A stretch of 64,000 nt of DNA from Styela clava (Eukaryota > Chordata > Ascidiacea > Stolidobranchia > Styelidae), in NCBI RefSeq assembly GCF_964204865.1, contig NC_135254.1, positions 11,041,001 through 11,105,000 of the forward strand, written 5' to 3'. This document shows positions 58,449 to 64,000 of the stretch, piece by piece. Position 1 is the stretch's first letter, and each line of letters opens with the position of its first letter. The translations under genes were made by a program, and so were the position numbers. The notes beneath the pieces were generated by a model. It ran no database searches, was not told the origin of the DNA, and was given only the letters and a program-made list of their open reading frames with translations.

Positions 58449-61400
58449 TTAGCAAATTTCGCATGTTTTACGGCAGTACCTCTTCACCATAGCATAACTG
58501 CAGTAATTCGTAAGTTCACTGCAATTGCTAGCTCTATCTTTACAAAATGAAACTGAAAAAAAAATTAAAAATTGATTTCAGAGTGTATGCGGATTATTTC
58601 GTTTTGATTAGATTTGAACTACTATATTGCAATAAGATAATATCTCAGTTCCAAATTTAGACCAGTAATCTATGCAGTATAAAGCTGAAATTCTTTGCCT
58701 TCAAAGTTATATATATATGCGGAATATTTACATGGGAAGGTCTGGGAAATACACCGTTTTTAAAAGCAATATTTAAAAAGCAAATAAATTTAATCAATTT
58801 TATTGTTGTTGTGTTTCCCGTATATAATTAAGTGATACAAAAATTGCATTGTTTTATGATATTACGAAATAAATGAAAATTACCCGGTTTCGGCTTTGGT
58901 TTCGGTTTTGGTTTCGGTTTTGTTGGTTCTGCATTACATGGGTACAAACTGTTGATTTGCTTAGCATCTTCCACCGACATGGCCTCTCTCTGAAAAATTG
59001 TCGTTAACATTTAAATTTTATTTATTACATATAATTCATATCAATAATACCTTAAAAATGAATAAATAAACTTCAATATTGAGAAAGCTTTGTCAACTTC
59101 AGCTTAAACTCTTTGGATCTCAACTTGGGTCTATATCAATTTATTTTAAGATTTTAGATGACCATCTAGTGGTGGGTCTGAACAGATTTTGTGTCAAATT
59201 CACCCATTGTTGATTCAGACATGGGTGAGTTTAAGTAAGTCAAACAACCTATTGTTTTTATTTTATTTGTTTCATTAAAAACATAACGATAAAACGATCT
59301 CAATAATTTTAATTGGCCGTTTAAATTAGACACCAATTCTGCAGTTGAAGCCACTTTATTTCTTAACGTAATCCTTGCAATTACCTGTGCTCTCACTGCT
59401 TGGCCAGTAGACAAGTCTAATATGGTTGGTTTCCTTCTGTTTATTGCAAAAGCATATCCTCCGTAATGCATAATGGATTTTTTGTCGTAAGGCGATCCCA
59501 TAGAGTTGATCTTGTTAGCTGCCTGCTTATTGAAGTTGTATTTCAGTCCTAAATAATTCAAAGAAACAGAATGTGAATTCAATTACTTTGGGTTACTTTT
59601 GTTTTGTGCAAAGAAAGATATTTCAAGTTTTCAGCATATCTCACATCACCTTCGCTTATATTATCCCAAACAATCTTAACAAATTTATCTCTATCATTTC
59701 GACTCTGTTCATGCCAGAAACCGATCGAATGCATAATCTCATGAACGACAGTTCCTTTGTATTCACATCCAGGTCCTATCGACACCTGTTTTATTAAAAT
59801 AGATTGCATTGCAGCCTTGTAGACTCAAAAAATAATAACAAGAAATTATATCTAATAAATAGTTTTCGAAATAATAAAGTATACCTATGTGATAACATTT
59901 TCAAATGGAGTACTTCTATAATTATTTGCCCTTAGATGTCATTGGATATACTAATGACAATTTTACAAATTATTTTTTCACCTTCAACAAACCTTCAAAT
60001 CTATTTACTGGTGGATATGTAAAATTCTCATTTATTGCCAAAAGAATATTGAGATAAAAATATCAAAAATATATTTGATTTTAGTTATGCTTGTATATAC
60101 ATATTATACTGATAGTGTTTCGCGTTATAAAGTCTCAAACTACAAATGATGGCTGATGAAAATCAGTCATTTCTGTTTTTGTATAATTAGATGCGTTTAC
60201 CGTATTTTGTCTCGAACTTTTACCAACTGGAGACCAACATCCTTTTCTTCCGACAAAAACTATTTTCTCCCGGTTGGGGTCTGTTACTGGTACGAGATCA
60301 ATACAAGTTTTTTCTTGAAATTCTTTGATTGCAGCCGCAATGGCATTCCTTGCTTTGCTACCTAGTTTAATATAAAAATGATAAGATATAGAGAGACGGA
60401 AAACATATACTTTATGCCAAATGCCCATAATGATCGTCTTATATATATACTAAAAGTTTTTAAAATTTTCACATCAAGTCTTTGATCTTGAAAACCAGCT
60501 TATAAAACCAGAAATATAAAATATTTTTTTGTCCCATAATAACAAAATATGTTTGGATCTGATTTTAAAAAAACAGCAGGAAATATGGATATGTGAAATA
60601 AAAAAAGCATATTGACGGAAAAAACTGTATAAAAACAACGTGGACTGACTTACCCAATGTTGTTTCAATTTCATATGGTATTTTGTATCTATTTCCTTGT
60701 TTGAAGTTTTTCCAATCTCTCATTCCTCTCGCAGCTCCTCTTTGTCTTTGTGAATTACCAATTCCCAATGCATAATTTAGACTTTCTGCTGTTTCCCGAG
60801 TTCTCTTTATATCCCCTTCATAGAGATCTAATGTAATATATACAAATTTCATTACATTCATTGCTTTCTTGTGGAATTATTTTCTACATTTTTTAAGGTA
60901 TTTCAAGCGTTGGGAGATTCTGATAGATGCAAGATACAATTTTAGAATTTAAAAATGTTTCTGTCAATTTTTAAGTCAATTTTGATACATGTGTAAGTAT
61001 AATTACTATTGGTGTCCCCGAAGTATGTGCACCAAAATGCGCACAACCTGAACATAGTAAGTGTACCCGGTTCTGTTTATCAGGTTGTGCGCCATCTTGG
61101 TGCACACATTATTTGAGCGCCGATTTAAAATATATCCAATATTCATTTAGAAGTAGAAAATAAACATATTTACCCCCATACTGGTTTTCTTTTACTAGAT
61201 CGCATTCACAGGAATGTGGCTTGAAATATGTGCATTTTTCTTCACATTCGGTGACAGGTTTAGTAGACCAGAAAATTTGTCTAATTAATTCTGTATTGAA
61301 AATATAATAGAATTATCATTTTAAAAATTGATAAGTTTTCATGTAGATTTTTATTTCAAATTTGCAGCTTCACTTAGAAATAACACAACCAGAAAAAAAA

Positions 61401-63931
61401 ATCTTTAAATTACATTAAGTTGATTGCATGTTTGACGTGATGAGAAAATTATTTTACAAATTTACGAAGATATTTTAAATGAGTAAGGTTCAATTTTAGA
61501 AGTAAGCTATTACCAAAATTTAGCAGTGAAAGAAAAGGAAGACTATAGCGCAGAAGTAAAAAGTAATTGCGTATAGTCATCTATGCCAATGTTAGTTAAA
61601 TAACTGGTTGCTAGATAATAAAAAAAACTCCGATAACAGTTTGTAGAGCAATGAGTTTAATCTATCACTGATAAAAAATTTTACCATAAATTACACAAAT
61701 TTATCATTGATTGAAATTTTTATTACTAACCAAAAATCTCAAATATTGAATCATCATGAGCTCCTGCAGTTGAATCGTCATCATTTGTAATTTCTGGGGA
61801 AATAGAAATTGTGTAGGCCTACTTATTGAATGAGAAAATTGGCACAGAAACAATAGGTCAATAAAGTAGCTTATCACTAAACGATTAAAAACATGGTACA
61901 CATTGCAATGTAGAGTCATTTATTTTTTATGTTGAATATATTTATATTTTTGAGAACATTTTTGAATAAATAAATATTTTTTATATATATTCATAGCGAC
62001 ATAGATTGTAAAACTAAATCAAAAATAGTCTATCCCAAAATGAGTAATGCAATTAAGTTTTGGAGATTTGCTTTCACTTCTTTTCAAATCTAAAATAACT
62101 TTTGATACGATCAACATAGAAGAAGAAAATCATAATTTCACAATTTATAATATCTAACTCAAATGGAACTTGAAATATCACACAGAATTTTTCATAAATA
62201 GCAAACCTTCGTCTCCACAACCATAAACTTGAATATCATTAATAGGGAGGCCATTGCTATCCAATACTTTCACTTGAATTGCTGTTGTTTCGACGTAGAT
62301 CGGGAGTTCAATTTTTTGCATGCCATACGTGTCGCTGATGCCGTCAAATACCTTAAAAATAAATGTTTATTTTATGTGTCGATAGGATGTTTCAAAATCT
62401 GTTTCTCAAGTAACTTAATTTATCATTTTTAAAGTTCTTCATTAGAGAAGATACTACTAATTGACTTATTAAATGAATATAGTAATAAACTGAATTGTAA
62501 AGAAAAAATATATTACCATAGGGTTTCCGTCCCCATCATTGAAGGGCACAAATGATCCAGAAAGCAATTTGAAAAGAATTTCAAATTCAGAAGAACAATC
62601 TCTTTGAATCGTTATACTTGATACAACCTCAAGATTTGTCAAATCAAACTGAAATGTTCAAATAACTAACATTTTATTTCAGCTTAAAATTTATGCATGC
62701 GTCTCGGATAAAATGGGCATAGTAAAGTAATTCAATATATACTCAGGCTCCATATTATTAATCGCTTATCATTACAGCGGAAGCATTAGTCATCTCGAAC
62801 TAATGAGATGTATTTCAAAAGAATACTCAAAGGGAGACTATACGTTATAATTATTGCATTTTATTGATTAGAATAACCAACATTTAATGCTCAAAAGTTC
62901 ATGCAATCTTTTTTGTATTTGATCTTACACATCTATCGAACTGGCTCTTTCTGCTCGGGTAAATGAGCTTTTCAGAATAGTTTTTCATAATTATCAAAGT
63001 TGGTCTTGAACGGGCTAAGAGTTTAATGTACTTCAATAACTAAATAATAAGTACAGTTAGTTGAATAACAGAAAATAATTATCGAAAAATTTCGCGAAAA
63101 ACCTGAGAATATCTCACGTCACACTACTAGAGCTTCGCGGCGCATAGTTATATATTTACACAGGTTTATACTTGTACAAAGCTTAAATGATAACAAAAAT
63201 TTATGATTATAATACAATAAAAAATCAAACCGTTATCTGATTTCCGAATTGATTTTCAACATCAAGTTCCGGTGGACCGTATGGTGTTGCAGTTTGACCC
63301 TCCAGGCGAACGTATTTGTCACAAGCTAAGGTATGTAAGATTGAAATTAGATTTTATAATTTATGTGATTTATACTAATTGACTTTGTAGCAATCAGGTA
63401 TTCAGAGGATGTTTGACTTCATTATTATCCAAAAATTGTTGAGGGAACTTTTGAGACGTTCAAACCAGTTCAATACTTTTCAGTTATGTTAAAAAAAATT
63501 CATACGTAACTATAATATACGCAATCTATTCAAATATTTTGAAATAAATTATCAGCCACTCTTGCAATTTTAGGAGATAGTTAAATATATAGAAGGATGA
63601 AAGTATGTACACACTTGTGCATTCATTAACATCCAAAGGATCGACATCTTCTCTCTCGGTTCCTCTGGCAATATCATGGCAATAATCAGATGGAGGTCTA
63701 GCCTTGGATGCCGAAATCATAAATAAAACTAAAAATATATCAAAACGAGTATTATTCAAATATAACTATAGTGAAATATTGGTATCATTTTAAGATTGGA
63801 CTCGAAATATTAGTTTATATATACAGTATGGTCTGTTTACGCATTTTAAAACTGGCGAATAATAATTTAATAATTTCATTATCATATGATATGATCATTA
63901 TTAAGCACTTACTCAAGATTGCGAGCTTCAT
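58449..63931 (-). CDS. Secreted F5/8C-astacin-ShK metalloprotease (gene 2, paralogue)
   Basis: Astacin-family zinc protease zymogen. Thirteen exons: 63913-63931, 63615-63728, 63231-63325, 62517-62648, 62207-62351, 61731-61793, 61174-61290, 60654-60827, 60201-60361, 59650-59785, 59385-59548, 58884-58989, 58449-58552; 509 aa. Order as in gene 1: signal peptide (MKLAILILFMISASKA), F5/8C-like domain (about 45-168) whose first half is shortened and lacks the WCA and VDFG landmarks, acidic linker (TNDDDSTAGAHDD), small Cys-rich segment reduced to four cysteines (190-228), prodomain with YEGD (FxGD aspartate switch kept), zinc site [15 protein letters not shown] (H355, H359, H365), Met-turn SIMHY (410-414), a PKPKPKPKP linker and one ShK module (476-509) ending CRKTCEIC. 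Exon phases match gene 1 at all shared junctions and several exon lengths are identical (19, 114, 145 and 136 nt). It is convergent with gene 1. Confidence 0.94.
61010..61122. mobile_element. Short hairpin MITE related to family M1
   Basis: AGTATGTGCACCAAAATGCG and GCGCCATCTTGGTGCACACA form inverted arms around a short centre, with the same layout as 3612-3849 but diverged sequence. In an intron of astacin gene 2. Confidence 0.65.
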
Positions 63932-64000
63932 TGCTGCGTCTGATCTTGAAAAACCTGAATCATAAAAATTATATATGGAAGATAAGGATAAATAGAGTTT
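63932..64000. other. 5' flank of astacin gene 2
   Basis: An acceptor-like ATGATTCAG ends 24 nt upstream of the ATG (at 63955). No TATA box is visible before the window ends. Confidence 0.4.

Overview
The window is AT-rich, intron-dense animal DNA. Genes had to be read by joining short exons with GT/AG borders and compatible phases. The best organism guess is a chordate invertebrate, probably an ascidian tunicate. The bi-domain galectin has introns in strand F4 of its first carbohydrate-recognition domain (CRD) and strand F3 of its second, the arrangement known from chordate galectins. Low GC, compact introns, many small DNA transposons, and acceptor-like sites just upstream of start codons (as in genes with a 5' UTR intron or spliced-leader trans-splicing) also fit. 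Species is not determined.

Layout. 1-8345: a recent tandem duplication of a small secreted-protein gene (minus strand) built almost entirely from micro-exons. Copy A is cut by the window edge and copy B is complete (9 coding exons, 129 aa). 8345-14800: a mobile-element zone with a dispersed repeat family (family A), a 1.67-kb foldback palindrome, and a 1164-bp non-autonomous hAT element with a perfect 8-bp target duplication. 14900-19600: a complete two-CRD galectin gene (minus, 8 coding exons, 292 aa). 24750-33360: a complete 14-exon secreted astacin metalloprotease (plus, 621 aa): signal peptide, F5/8 type C (discoidin) domain, small Cys-rich module, prodomain, astacin domain, three ShK domains. 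36283-39666: an unrecognised small gene (plus) whose last exon takes its splice acceptor from an inverted-repeat element. 40000-58300: mostly repeats (a ~172-bp satellite, 36-bp and 24-bp minisatellites, several duplications) with a few orphan open exons. 58449-63931: a complete 13-exon paralogue of the astacin gene on the minus strand (509 aa), convergent with the first, carrying one ShK domain.

The recognisable genes encode proteins expected outside cells: two zymogen metalloproteases with adhesive or lectin-like modules, a sugar-binding galectin, and small secreted orphan proteins. This would suit defence or extracellular-matrix work, but that is inference. The strongest candidates for something undescribed are the micro-exon gene, the discoidin-before-prodomain astacins, and the orphan gene with the transposon-derived last exon.
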